From contig JBDXHU010000005.1 of NCBI GenBank assembly GCA_039989475.1, positions 264,042-328,041 of the forward strand: 64,000 bases of DNA, read 5' to 3'. Origin of the DNA: JBDXHU01 sp039989475 (GTDB lineage Bacteria > Pseudomonadota > Gammaproteobacteria > Pseudomonadales > Halieaceae). Within the stretch, counting starts at the first letter, position 1; the number at the start of each line of letters is the position of its first letter. Of the stretch, positions 24,814-33,381 are shown piece by piece. The translations under genes were made by a program, and so were the position numbers. The notes under the pieces are model-generated. The model searched no databases and had not been told where the DNA came from. It worked only from the letters and a program-made list of their open reading frames with translations.

Positions 24814-27621
24814 GTGGAAAGTCTCCCCCTGCCTGAGGACGCCGTGCTTGCCCAGCAGCAGCAGCGGGTTTTGGCGGCCAGTAAATTCGCCAGTACCCTG
24901 TGTCAGCGAGAGCCGGGCTTGCTGGAGGAGCTACACGCCAGCGGTGATTTCCAGCGTAGTTACGCCGAAGACGAGCTTGCAGCCCTGTTGCGAGCGCGGC
25001 TCAGTGATTGTGAAAGCACCGAGGACCTGTCGCGGTGTCTGCGTCAGTTCAGGCGTCGCGAAATGCTGCGCATACTATGGCGCGACTTCACCCGGCTGGC
25101 ACCGACCATGGAAACCACCCGCGATACCTCGCTGCTGGCCGAGGCCTGTATCGGCCAGGCCCTGGATTTCTGTCACCAGCAGCTAGTCGATGTACACGGC
25201 GAACCGCGCGACAGGGACGGCCGGGGTCAGCGCTTGCTGGTCATCGCCATGGGTAAGCTGGGCGCCCGAGAGCTCAACCTGTCCTCCGATGTCGATCTTA
25301 TCTTTACCTACCCCGAGCAGGGCCAGACGGATGGCGAGCGACGGCCGCTGAGTAACCAGGAGTTCTTCCTCAAACTGGGGCAGCGTCTTATAGGCGCGCT
25401 GGACAAGGTAACGGCGGAGGGATTCGTGTTCCGGGTTGATATGCGCCTGCGTCCCTACGGGGAAAGTGGCGCCCTGGTGCTTAACTTCTCTGCCATGGAA
25501 GAGTACTACCAGGACCAGGGCCGCGACTGGGAGCGCTATGCCCTGATCAAGGCGCGGGTCATTGCCGGCGATCCGCTAGCTGGGCGCGACCTGATGCTGA
25601 GTCTGCGGCCCTTCGTGTATCGCCGCTATATCGACTTCGGCGCAATAGATTCGCTGCGGGCGATGAAAGAAATGATTAATGCCGAGGTCCGTCGGCGTGG
25701 TCTGCAGGCGGATGTCAAACTTGGTCCCGGCGGTATCCGTGAAATTGAGTTTATCGTCCAGTGTTTCCAGTTAATCCGCGGTGGTCGCAGTGATGCTCTG
25801 CGCCAGGTTGAATTGCTCAAGGTTCTGCACGCCCTGCCCGACGAGGGCTGTATGCCGGAGTCGGCGGTGGCTGAACTGGAGCAGGCCTACCTGTTCCTGC
25901 GTGACACCGAACACGCCATCCAGGGCTACCTGGATCAACAGAGCCAGAGCCTGCCAGGCGATCCGGAGGCGCGCGCCGCCCTCTTGTTGGCCATGGATTT
26001 CAGTGACTGGGAAAGCTTTGCCAAAGTTCTGGATGGGCATCGAGCGCGTGTCAGCGCACATTTTGCCGACCTGATTGCCACACCCGAAGCGCCAGCGCAG
26101 GCGCAGACGGAGCTGTCGGTCTGGCCTGAGGCGATTGAGGCGACAGCACTGGCGGAGCTGGGCTTTGACGATTCCGACGCAGTGGCGGCGGCGCTAACCG
26201 AGCTGCGCGATAGCTCACGTTTGCGCCACCTGCAGGCCGAGGGCCGGGCCAGGCTTGATCAATTTATGCCGCGCTTGCTGGCGGCCTGTGCAGCGCAAGC
26301 GGACAACTCCCGGCTATTGTTGCGCCTGTTACCGATGGTGCAAGCGGTAGCGCGGCGCAGTGCTTACCTGATGCTGTTGCTGGAGAATCCGGCAGCGTTT
26401 GATGAGTTGCTGTTGTTAGGTGCGGCCAGTCCCTGGATATCGGAGCAGCTGGCGAAAAACCCGGTGCTGCTGGATGAGCTATTGGACACCGCCAGTCTCT
26501 ACAGCGCGCCGGACCGCGATCTCTTGCGGCAGGGCCTGCGCCAACAAATGAGCCGCCTGGCGCCGGATGACCTGGAGGCAAACATGGAGGCATTGCGCTA
26601 CTTCAAGGCCTCGCAGCAGTTACATGTGGCGGCCAGCGAAGTCACCGGCCGGCTTCCCCTGATGCAGGTCAGTGACAAGCTGACTTTCCTGGCCGAGGTC
26701 ATCCTGGAGCAGGCGCTGCAGATGGCCTGGCAGGATTTGACCGCCAAGCACGGCCTGCCGCAGCGTGAGCAGGGAGGAGAACTGGTGCCGGTCGGGACGG
26801 CTGGTCTGGCCGATAGCGGTTTCGCGGTCCTGGGCTACGGCAAGCTGGGCGGCATCGAATTGGGTCACGGTTCCGACCTGGACCTGGTCTTTGTATACGA
26901 CTCCGCCACCAGGGGCGCCACCAACGGTGAGCGACCGCTGGATAGCCCGGTGTTCTACACCCGTCTCGGACAGCGCATCATTCATATCCTTGATGCCCGC
27001 ACTGCCATGGGCCAGCTCTATGAGGTGGATATGCGCTTGCGCCCCTCTGGCGAGTCCGGCATGTTGGTGGCGAGCTACAAGGCCTTTGAAGACTACCAGC
27101 TCAATTCTGCCTGGACCTGGGAACACCAGGCCCTGGTTCGTGCCAGGGTCATTGCCGGTGACCAGACCCTGGGCGAGGACTGTGAAAAGCTACGGCAGAC
27201 GGTGCTGACCCAGGCTCGCGATGAGGCGGACCTGCGTGCAGAAGTGGTGAAAATGCGCCAGAAAATGCGCTCGCACCTGCTGTCTCCCAGGGCGGAAGAG
27301 GATGGCGAATTTCACCTCAAACAGGGCCTGGGCGGTATCGTCGATATTGAATTTATGGTGCAATACGCGGTTCTGGCGTGGTCCAATCGCTGTGCTGATT
27401 TGACAGCCTGGACTGACAATATCCGGATTCTGGAAACCCTGCACCGGCACGAGCTGTTCACCGAGCAGGAAAGCCAGGCCTTGATTGAAGCCTATATCAG
27501 CTATCGTTCGGCTGCCCACCAACTGGCGCTGCAGCAGCGGCCTGATGTTGTAGACAGCGCCAGGTTTGACGAGCAACGCCGTGCGGTAAGCGCCAAGTGG
27601 CGAGATTTACTCGGAGAGTAA
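24814..27621 (+). CDS. glnE: Glutamine synthetase adenylyltransferase/deadenylase
   Basis: A bifunctional enzyme that adenylylates and deadenylylates glutamine synthetase in response to PII and glutamine. Both nucleotidyltransferase domains are present in 935 residues: MGKLGARELNLSSDVDLIFT (deadenylylase half) and GYGKLGGIELGHGSDLDLVF (adenylylase half), each with the paired aspartates, followed by RLRPxGESG signatures. The start is GTG, 8 bp after the ATPase gene stop. The expected downstream neighbour ilvE is reduced to a fragment. Confidence 0.97.
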   Translation: MESLPLPEDAVLAQQQQRVLAASKFASTLCQREPGLLEELHASGDFQRSYAEDELAALLRARLSDCESTEDLSRCLRQFRRREMLRILWRDFTRLAPTMETTRDTSLLAEACIGQALDFCHQQLVDVHGEPRDRDGRGQRLLVIAMGKLGARELNLSSDVDLIFTYPEQGQTDGERRPLSNQEFFLKLGQRLIGALDKVTAEGFVFRVDMRLRPYGESGALVLNFSAMEEYYQDQGRDWERYALIKARVIAGDPLAGRDLMLSLRPFVYRRYIDFGAIDSLRAMKEMINAEVRRRGLQADVKLGPGGIREIEFIVQCFQLIRGGRSDALRQVELLKVLHALPDEGCMPESAVAELEQAYLFLRDTEHAIQGYLDQQSQSLPGDPEARAALLLAMDFSDWESFAKVLDGHRARVSAHFADLIATPEAPAQAQTELSVWPEAIEATALAELGFDDSDAVAAALTELRDSSRLRHLQAEGRARLDQFMPRLLAACAAQADNSRLLLRLLPMVQAVARRSAYLMLLLENPAAFDELLLLGAASPWISEQLAKNPVLLDELLDTASLYSAPDRDLLRQGLRQQMSRLAPDDLEANMEALRYFKASQQLHVAASEVTGRLPLMQVSDKLTFLAEVILEQALQMAWQDLTAKHGLPQREQGGELVPVGTAGLADSGFAVLGYGKLGGIELGHGSDLDLVFVYDSATRGATNGERPLDSPVFYTRLGQRIIHILDARTAMGQLYEVDMRLRPSGESGMLVASYKAFEDYQLNSAWTWEHQALVRARVIAGDQTLGEDCEKLRQTVLTQARDEADLRAEVVKMRQKMRSHLLSPRAEEDGEFHLKQGLGGIVDIEFMVQYAVLAWSNRCADLTAWTDNIRILETLHRHELFTEQESQALIEAYISYRSAAHQLALQQRPDVVDSARFDEQRRAVSAKWRDLLGE

Positions 27622-27624
27622 TGC

Positions 27625-27699
27625 ATGATGATGGCAGATCGTGATGGTCGAATTTGGCTCGATTGCCTGACCCATTTAACGCAGCAGGAAACAAGGTAA
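27625..27699 (+). pseudogene. Remnant of branched-chain aminotransferase ilvE (N-terminus only)
   Basis: A 24-codon frame between glnE and rfbD starts MMMADRDGRIWLD, which matches from memory the N-terminus of pseudomonad-type IlvE (MSMADRDGxIWYDG). After that it diverges (CLTHLTQQETR, stop). In Pseudomonas ilvE directly follows glnE, so position and sequence agree. I read it as the scar of a deleted ilvE; a short translated leader is the alternative. Confidence 0.6.
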
Positions 27700-27709
27700 G
27701 CAGCAGCCC

Positions 27710-28591
27710 ATGAAAACCCTGATTGTCGGTGCCGGTGGCCAGTTAGGCCGCGAATTGCAGCGCCTGCGCCCGGCCGCGGTAGACATGGTCGTGGCTGATC
27801 GGGCCCAGTTGGACATTACTGACCAGGCGGCGGTGCTGGATTTTGTGCAGGCACAGCAGCCGGCCCTTATTATCAATGCCGCTGCCTACACGGCGGTGGA
27901 TGGCGCGGAGACCAAACCCGACCTGGCGGTACAGGTCAATGCCGAGGGCCCCGGTTACCTGGCCGTCGCGGCCGGGCAGTTGGGCGCCAGACTGTTGCAT
28001 GTATCTACTGATTTTGTATTTGACGGCTCCGCGGAGACACCTTATTTGCCGCGCCAGGAGCCACGCCCGCTGGGTGTCTATGGCCATAGCAAGCTGGCCG
28101 GCGAGCGCCGGGTACAGGAACTGTTGCCGCTTGATTCGCTGGTCGTGCGCACCGCCTGGGTGTACTCACGCTTTGGCGGGAACTTTGTCAAAACCATGCT
28201 CAAGCTGATGCGTGAACGTGATGCGCTGCGCGTGGTAGACGACCAATTGGGTGCGCCCACCTGGGCCCATGGCCTGGCGCAGCTGCTGTGGGAGCTTGTG
28301 GATTATCCAGCAGCCCACGGCACTTATCACTGGACCGATGCCGGTAGTTGTAGCTGGTACCAGTTCGCCTGTGAAATACAGCAGCGGGCGCTGGCCCTGG
28401 GCTTGCTGGAAAAAAGTATTCCGATTGAAGGGATCGCCAGCAGCGAATACCCAACACCGGCCCAACGCCCGGCATACAGTGTGCTGGATTGCAGCAGCAC
28501 CGAAGCCTTGCTGGGTCGGGCTGCACAGCCCTGGCAGCAGCAGCTGCAGTCTATGTTGGAGGATCTGGCAGTGGAAGGAGAAGAGTCGTGA
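27710..28591 (+). CDS. rfbD: dTDP-4-dehydrorhamnose reductase
   Basis: Last step of dTDP-L-rhamnose synthesis. The 293-residue SDR-type protein has the NAD(P) loop GAGGQLGREL at its start, DFVFDGSAETPY, and the catalytic YGHSKLAGE (Tyr/Lys). Its stop overlaps the rfbB GTG (GTGA at 28588-28591), so rfbD and rfbB are coupled. The genes for the other two pathway enzymes lie downstream on the opposite strand. Confidence 0.95.
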   Translation: MKTLIVGAGGQLGRELQRLRPAAVDMVVADRAQLDITDQAAVLDFVQAQQPALIINAAAYTAVDGAETKPDLAVQVNAEGPGYLAVAAGQLGARLLHVSTDFVFDGSAETPYLPRQEPRPLGVYGHSKLAGERRVQELLPLDSLVVRTAWVYSRFGGNFVKTMLKLMRERDALRVVDDQLGAPTWAHGLAQLLWELVDYPAAHGTYHWTDAGSCSWYQFACEIQQRALALGLLEKSIPIEGIASSEYPTPAQRPAYSVLDCSSTEALLGRAAQPWQQQLQSMLEDLAVEGEES

Positions 28592-29649
28592 GCCGTCGCC
28601 TGTTGGTTACCGGTGCCGCCGGATTTATCGGTGCCAATTTTGTGCACTATTGGTCGGCGCAACATCCCGATGACTTCATCGTCGCCTACGACGCACTTAC
28701 CTATGCTGGCAATCGGGCCAACCTGGCCAGCCTCGAGGCGGCGGACAACTTCCGCTTTGTGCACGCCGACATCCGTGACGAACAGCGAGTCACCGAGCTG
28801 CTTCGCACAGAGCGCATCGATACTATTGTGCACTTTGCCGCCGAAAGCCATGTCGATCGCTCCATCAGTGGACCGGATGCCTTCATCGATACCAATGTGA
28901 TCGGCACCCACAGCCTGCTCAAGGCGGCGCGGGCGGTCTGGTTGCAAGAAGAGCTGGCGCATCGCTTCCATCATGTTTCGACAGATGAGGTTTACGGTTC
29001 ACTGGCGCCCGATGCCCCGGGTTTCCACGAGGAGCAGAAGTATGAGCCGAACTCGCCATACTCGGCCAGCAAGGCAGCTTCGGACCACCTGGTGCGGGCT
29101 TACCATCACACCTACGGACTGCAGGTCACGACCAGCAATTGCTCCAATAATTACGGGCCCTGGCATTACCCGGAAAAACTGATTCCACTGTGCCTGACCA
29201 ATATCCTGCGCGGTCGTGCGCTGCCAATATATGGCGATGGCAAGAACATTCGTGACTGGCTCTACGTGGAAGACCACTGCCGGGGCATCGAGTTGGTGCT
29301 GGACGGTGGCCGCATCGGCGAGACCTACAATATCGGTGGCAACAATGAGTGGACCAATATCGATATTGTGAAGCTGCTGTGCCAGAGCCTGGACCAGCGC
29401 TTCAGTCAGCGCCCGGAATTGTCAGCGCAGTATCCCGACGCTCCGGCCGCCGCGGACAAGTCAGCCACTGCATTGATCGAGTATGTTACCGACCGGGCCG
29501 GGCACGACCGCCGCTATGCGATAGACGCTGGCAAGATCTCCCGGGAGCTGGGCTACCAGCCCCGCCACAGCTTTGAGACGGGTATTGAAGTGACCATTGA
29601 CTGGTACCTTGAGCACGAGGCCTGGTGGCGGCCACTCCTGCCCAGTTGA
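28588..29649 (+). CDS. rfbB: dTDP-glucose 4,6-dehydratase
   Basis: Second step of the dTDP-rhamnose pathway. The NAD loop is TGAAGFIGANFV; STDEVYG and YSASKAASDH carry the catalytic Thr/Asp/Glu and Tyr/Lys; NCSNNYGPWHYPEKLIP is a strong family signature. GTG 28588 is chosen because it overlaps the rfbD stop and starts the Rossmann strand at once; the open frame further upstream lies within rfbD. 353 residues. It converges with rfbC, 21 bp between stops. Confidence 0.96.
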   Translation: MSRRLLVTGAAGFIGANFVHYWSAQHPDDFIVAYDALTYAGNRANLASLEAADNFRFVHADIRDEQRVTELLRTERIDTIVHFAAESHVDRSISGPDAFIDTNVIGTHSLLKAARAVWLQEELAHRFHHVSTDEVYGSLAPDAPGFHEEQKYEPNSPYSASKAASDHLVRAYHHTYGLQVTTSNCSNNYGPWHYPEKLIPLCLTNILRGRALPIYGDGKNIRDWLYVEDHCRGIELVLDGGRIGETYNIGGNNEWTNIDIVKLLCQSLDQRFSQRPELSAQYPDAPAAADKSATALIEYVTDRAGHDRRYAIDAGKISRELGYQPRHSFETGIEVTIDWYLEHEAWWRPLLPS

Positions 29650-29670
29650 TAGTGCCGCTGGCGCCGCAGT

Positions 29671-30219
29671 TTATTCGAAGTAGGGAATTTCGTCCCAACT
29701 GAGACCCTCGGCATCCTTGGCCGAAAGGCTGGGTGCCGCGCCCGCGACCAGCGGCCAGTCTATGGCAACGCTGGGGTCGTCCCAGCGCAGGCTGATCTCT
29801 GATTGTGGGTGATAGTAGTCGGTGGTCTTGTAGAGAAAGTCCGCGGTTTCCGTCAACACATAGAAGCCGTGGGCGAATCCCGGCGGCATCCAGAGCATGT
29901 TGTTAAGGTCGGCGCGGAGCTCAACCCCGTAAGACTGCCCAAAACTGGGCGAGCCGCGCCGCAAATCGACGACCACGTCATAAACCGCACCGCTGGTGAC
30001 CCTGACCAGCTTGCCCTGCACCTGCTCCGTCTGGAAATGCAGGCCACGTAAAATACCCTGACTGGAGCGGCTGTGGTTGTCCTGCACGAAATCCAGGTCC
30101 AGGCCCGCCTCGGCGAACACCCGCGCATTCCAGCTCTCCATAAAAAAACCGCGCTCGTCGCCAAACACGCGCGGCGTGATCAGCAAAACATCTGCCAGGG
30201 GGGTGGTCTCAAACCTCAT
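29671..30219 (-). CDS. rfbC: dTDP-4-dehydrorhamnose 3,5-epimerase
   Basis: Third pathway step. A 182-residue cupin with the family elements ERGFFMESWN, QDNHSRSSQGILRGLHFQ (catalytic His) and MWMPPGFAHGFYVL, and the late tyrosine in YKTTDYYHPQSE. Its start overlaps the end of rfbA by 11 bp, indicating coupling. It points toward the rfbD-rfbB pair. Confidence 0.96.
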   Translation of the reverse strand: MRFETTPLADVLLITPRVFGDERGFFMESWNARVFAEAGLDLDFVQDNHSRSSQGILRGLHFQTEQVQGKLVRVTSGAVYDVVVDLRRGSPSFGQSYGVELRADLNNMLWMPPGFAHGFYVLTETADFLYKTTDYYHPQSEISLRWDDPSVAIDWPLVAGAAPSLSAKDAEGLSWDEIPYFE

Positions 30220-31114
30220 CGGCAGCCACTTCCCGGTGCTTGGGCAGCTCGCTAAGGTACTCGCCGTAACCGCTTTTTATCAGCGGTGCGGCCAGTGCCA
30301 GCAACTGTTCCTCGTTGATAAAACCCTGCTTGTAGGCAATCTCTTCCGGGCAGGCAATTTTCAGGCCCTGGCGCTCCTCCACCACGCGGATAAAGTTGGC
30401 CGCGTCCAGTAGCGAATTGTGCGTGCCGGTGTCCAGCCAGGCAGTGCCGCGGCTGAGCACCTGCACTTGCAGGTCGCCGCGCTTCAGGTAGACCAGGTTG
30501 ATATCGGTGATTTCCAGCTCACCCCGCGGCGAGGGGGCGATATTGTGGGCGATATCAACCACGTCATTGTCGTAAAAGTAGAGTCCGGTGACCGCGTAAT
30601 TAGATTGCGGCTGGGTTGGTTTCTCCTCGATATGAATGGCCTTGCCGGTGGCATCGAAATTTACCACCCCATAGCGCTCCGGGTCTTGCACGTAGTAGGC
30701 GAAGACCGAGGCGCCGCTTTTTTGCTGGCCCGCGGCCTGCAGCCTGGCGGACAGGCCGCCGCCATAGAAGATATTGTCGCCCAGCACCAGGCTAACCGGG
30801 TCGGAACCGATAAAATCCTTGCCGATAATAAAGGCCTGGGCGAGTCCATCGGGGCTTGGCTGCACCGCATAGCTAAGCTCCAGGCCCCATTGCCGGCCAT
30901 CGCCCAACAACTCAACAAAGGCTTCCTGGTCCCGGGGCGTGGTGATGATCAGTACTTCGCGGATGCCCGCCAGCATCAATGTGGCCAGCGGGTAGTAAAT
31001 CATGGGCTTGTCGTAGACCGGCATTAACTGCTTGCTGACGGTGCTGGTGAGCGGGTGCAACCGGGTACCTGAGCCCCCGGCGAGGATGATGCCCTTGTAG
31101 GCGCTTGCGATCAT
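30209..31114 (-). CDS. rfbA: Glucose-1-phosphate thymidylyltransferase
   Basis: First step of dTDP-L-rhamnose synthesis. The 301-residue nucleotidyltransferase starts YKGIILAGGSGTRLHPLT, the nucleotide-binding loop, followed by SKQLMPVYDKPMIYYPL and LGDNIFYG. The length fits the RmlA group rather than UDP-glucose pyrophosphorylase. It is first of the rfbA-rfbC pair, with a putative promoter immediately upstream. Confidence 0.96.
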   Translation of the reverse strand: MIASAYKGIILAGGSGTRLHPLTSTVSKQLMPVYDKPMIYYPLATLMLAGIREVLIITTPRDQEAFVELLGDGRQWGLELSYAVQPSPDGLAQAFIIGKDFIGSDPVSLVLGDNIFYGGGLSARLQAAGQQKSGASVFAYYVQDPERYGVVNFDATGKAIHIEEKPTQPQSNYAVTGLYFYDNDVVDIAHNIAPSPRGELEITDINLVYLKRGDLQVQVLSRGTAWLDTGTHNSLLDAANFIRVVEERQGLKIACPEEIAYKQGFINEEQLLALAAPLIKSGYGEYLSELPKHREVAADEV

Positions 31115-31144
31115 TACACTGGTTCCAGAGAGAGAATGGCGCGC

Positions 31145-31173
31145 ATTATATGCTGAACACTGGCCGCTGACGA
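31145..31173 (-). promoter_or_regulatory. Putative promoter of rfbA-rfbC
   Basis: On the minus strand a perfect TATAAT (31150-31145) lies ~30 bp before the rfbA ATG, with TCGTCA 17 bp upstream as a weak -35. Confidence 0.45.
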
Positions 31174-31201
31174 ACTGGCGCAGGCAGCAGTACGACCGTA
31201 T

Positions 31202-31224
31202 AGGGACTGGATTTTTATGTCCCT
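31202..31224. repeat. Inverted repeat in the rfbA/glycosyltransferase gap
   Basis: AGGGAC (31202-31207) and GTCCCT (31219-31224) form perfect 6-bp arms around an 11-base T-rich loop, followed by AAAATTTGACCCC. The rest of the 262-bp divergent gap (31115-31376) shows no gene. A hairpin, operator or remnant of an extragenic palindromic element are all possible. Confidence 0.45.
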
Positions 31225-31376
31225 GCTGATTAAAATTTGACCCCTTTTGGGCGCGGACCGGTTATCGCAGCGATTTCCAGCGACAATCCCCGCTGCCCAA
31301 ATGTCGAGCCGCCACGCTTCGAGCGGCAAGCAATCTACAGACAGGAGATAGACGCCTTATTGGCGCAGGCACAGGC

Positions 31377-32681
31377 ATGCAGGCAGAAAAATCCAATCTT
31401 GGCGGTCCGGCAGGGGCGCTTGCCGACGTGGTCGCACTGCCAGCGCAGGGGGCGCTGCGGGTAGCCCTGCTCGGCTACCGCAGTCACCCCTATGGCGGTG
31501 GCCAGGGTGTGTATATCAAGTACCTGAGCAAAGCCCTGGTCGATGCCGGCCACCAGGTAGACGTCATATCTGGTCCACCCTATCCGCACCTGGACCCGCG
31601 GGTGCGGCTGATAGAAATTCCCAGCCTGGACCTGTTTAGCAACGGCCTGGGCTCACTGCGGCCCCGACACCTTAAATCCCTGACCAATATTATAGAGTGG
31701 GGCAGCAAGCTCACAGGCGGCTTCGCCGAGCCCTATACCTTCGGCCGGCGCGTGGTGAAACACTTGCGGCAACACGGCCATAACTATGACCTGGTGCATG
31801 ATAACCAGAGCCTCAGCTACGGCATGTTGAAGATCCAGGACATGGGCCTGCCCCTCGTGACGACCCTGCACCACCCCATTACCAGTGATTTGCGCATAGC
31901 GGTAAATGCGGCCCGTCGCTGGTGGGAGAAAGTGCTTATCCATCGCTGGCACTCCTTCCTCGGCATGCAAAAGCGCGTGGTCAAGCGCTTGCATAATATT
32001 GTCACCGTTTCCGAATGCTCGCGGCAGGACATCGCCCGGGATTTTGATATCCACCCGGCCGGTATTAACCTGGTCTATAACGGCATTGATACCGCTGAGT
32101 TCCGGCCGCTGGCGGGTGTGCAGCGCAAATCCAGGCGCCTGATGGCGACTGCCTCCGCCGACGCGCCTTTAAAGGGTCTGCGCTACTTGTTGCGCGCCTA
32201 TGCCCGCTTGCTGCGGCAATACCCGGAGCTGGAATTGCTGGTGGTGGGCAAGCCGCAGCCCGGCGGTGACACCGAGCGCCTGCTACGCAAGCTCAAACTC
32301 CAGGATCGGGTGCAGTTTGTCAGCGGCATCAGCACTGAGGAAATGGTTGCTTATTACGCTGAGGCGACCATCGCCGTGGTGCCTTCAGTCTATGAGGGCT
32401 TTGGTTTGCCCGCCGGGGAAGCGATGGCCTGTGGTGTTCCGGTCGTGAGTACCAGCGGCGGCGCACTACCCGAGGTGGTTGGAGATGCTGGCGTACAGGT
32501 GCCGGTGGGCGATGTAGCGGCACTGGCGGCAGCCATCGCCGATCTGCTTGAGGATGAGCCACGCCGTGCTGAACTGGGCGAGCTGGGCCGTCAACGCATC
32601 GAGCAGATGTTCTGCTGGCGGGTAACCGCGGGCCATATGAGTAATTACTACCGACAGGTATTACAACGTGCAGACCGTTGA
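31377..32681 (+). CDS. GT4-family glycosyltransferase
   Basis: A 434-residue GT-B fold enzyme. The N-terminal domain starts VALLGYRSHPYGGGQGVYIK, and the C-terminal donor site carries the EX7E-type motif EGFGLPAGEAMACGVPVVS with GGALPEV. It is likely a retaining transferase using a nucleotide sugar; donor and acceptor cannot be read. The stop overlaps the methyltransferase start by 14 bp. Three genes to 34463 are tightly overlapped, so they must act together. dTDP-rhamnose made nearby is a possible donor, by inference only. Confidence 0.88.
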   Translation: MQAEKSNLGGPAGALADVVALPAQGALRVALLGYRSHPYGGGQGVYIKYLSKALVDAGHQVDVISGPPYPHLDPRVRLIEIPSLDLFSNGLGSLRPRHLKSLTNIIEWGSKLTGGFAEPYTFGRRVVKHLRQHGHNYDLVHDNQSLSYGMLKIQDMGLPLVTTLHHPITSDLRIAVNAARRWWEKVLIHRWHSFLGMQKRVVKRLHNIVTVSECSRQDIARDFDIHPAGINLVYNGIDTAEFRPLAGVQRKSRRLMATASADAPLKGLRYLLRAYARLLRQYPELELLVVGKPQPGGDTERLLRKLKLQDRVQFVSGISTEEMVAYYAEATIAVVPSVYEGFGLPAGEAMACGVPVVSTSGGALPEVVGDAGVQVPVGDVAALAAAIADLLEDEPRRAELGELGRQRIEQMFCWRVTAGHMSNYYRQVLQRADR

Positions 32682-33381
32682 TTTCATGCACTTCCCGCTG
32701 GCGCCCGGGGATCGGGTGCTGGACCTGGGCTGTGGTGAGGGCCGCCATGTCATATCGGCCTTTCTGGAGCAGCAGGTCGATGCTGTTGGTGTCGACCTTT
32801 GTCTGGATGACCTGCGCACCACGCGGGAAAAATTCGAAGAGTTTGCGGCTGCAGCGGACACAGGCTCCAGCTTCGCGCTGTCCTCCGCCAATGCGCTGGC
32901 ACTGCCATTTGCCGACGATAGCTTTGACAAGGTGATCTGCTCGGAAGTGCTCGAACATATCCCGGATTATCGCGCAGCGCTGGCGGAAATTGACCGGGTA
33001 CTGAAACCCGGCGGACTCTTCTGTGCCTCGGTGCCGCGGCGCTGGCCGGAGCGAATTTGCTGGGCCTTTAGCAAGGCTTATCACCAGGTTCCCGGTGGTC
33101 ATCTGCGTATTTTCCGGGGCGGTGAATTGCGCCTGCAAATAGAGGACCTGGGCATGCGGCAGTATCACCGGCACTGGGCTCATGCCCTGCATGTGCCGTT
33201 TTGGTGGTTGAAGTGCCTGTTCTGGGAAAGCCAGGACAACAATGCGCTGCTGCGTTTGTATCACCGATTCCTGGTCTGGGACCTGATGGACAAGCCCTGG
33301 CTGACGCGCGTGCTGGAGCGCTCCCTGAACCCTGTTATGGGAAAGAGTGTGGTTATGTATTTTCGCAAGGGAATCGCCTGA
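32668..33381 (+). CDS. Class I SAM-dependent methyltransferase
   Basis: A 237-residue protein with the SAM-binding motif I VLDLGCGEGRHVISAF near residue 17, an acidic post-I GVDLCLDD, and FDKVICSEVLEHIPDY as motif IV, typical of the Methyltransf_11 group that methylates small molecules. GTG start lies inside the glycosyltransferase gene; the stop TGA overlaps the next ATG (TGATG at 33379-33383). It is the middle gene of a translationally coupled trio. Substrate unknown. Confidence 0.87.
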   Translation: MQTVDFMHFPLAPGDRVLDLGCGEGRHVISAFLEQQVDAVGVDLCLDDLRTTREKFEEFAAAADTGSSFALSSANALALPFADDSFDKVICSEVLEHIPDYRAALAEIDRVLKPGGLFCASVPRRWPERICWAFSKAYHQVPGGHLRIFRGGELRLQIEDLGMRQYHRHWAHALHVPFWWLKCLFWESQDNNALLRLYHRFLVWDLMDKPWLTRVLERSLNPVMGKSVVMYFRKGIA

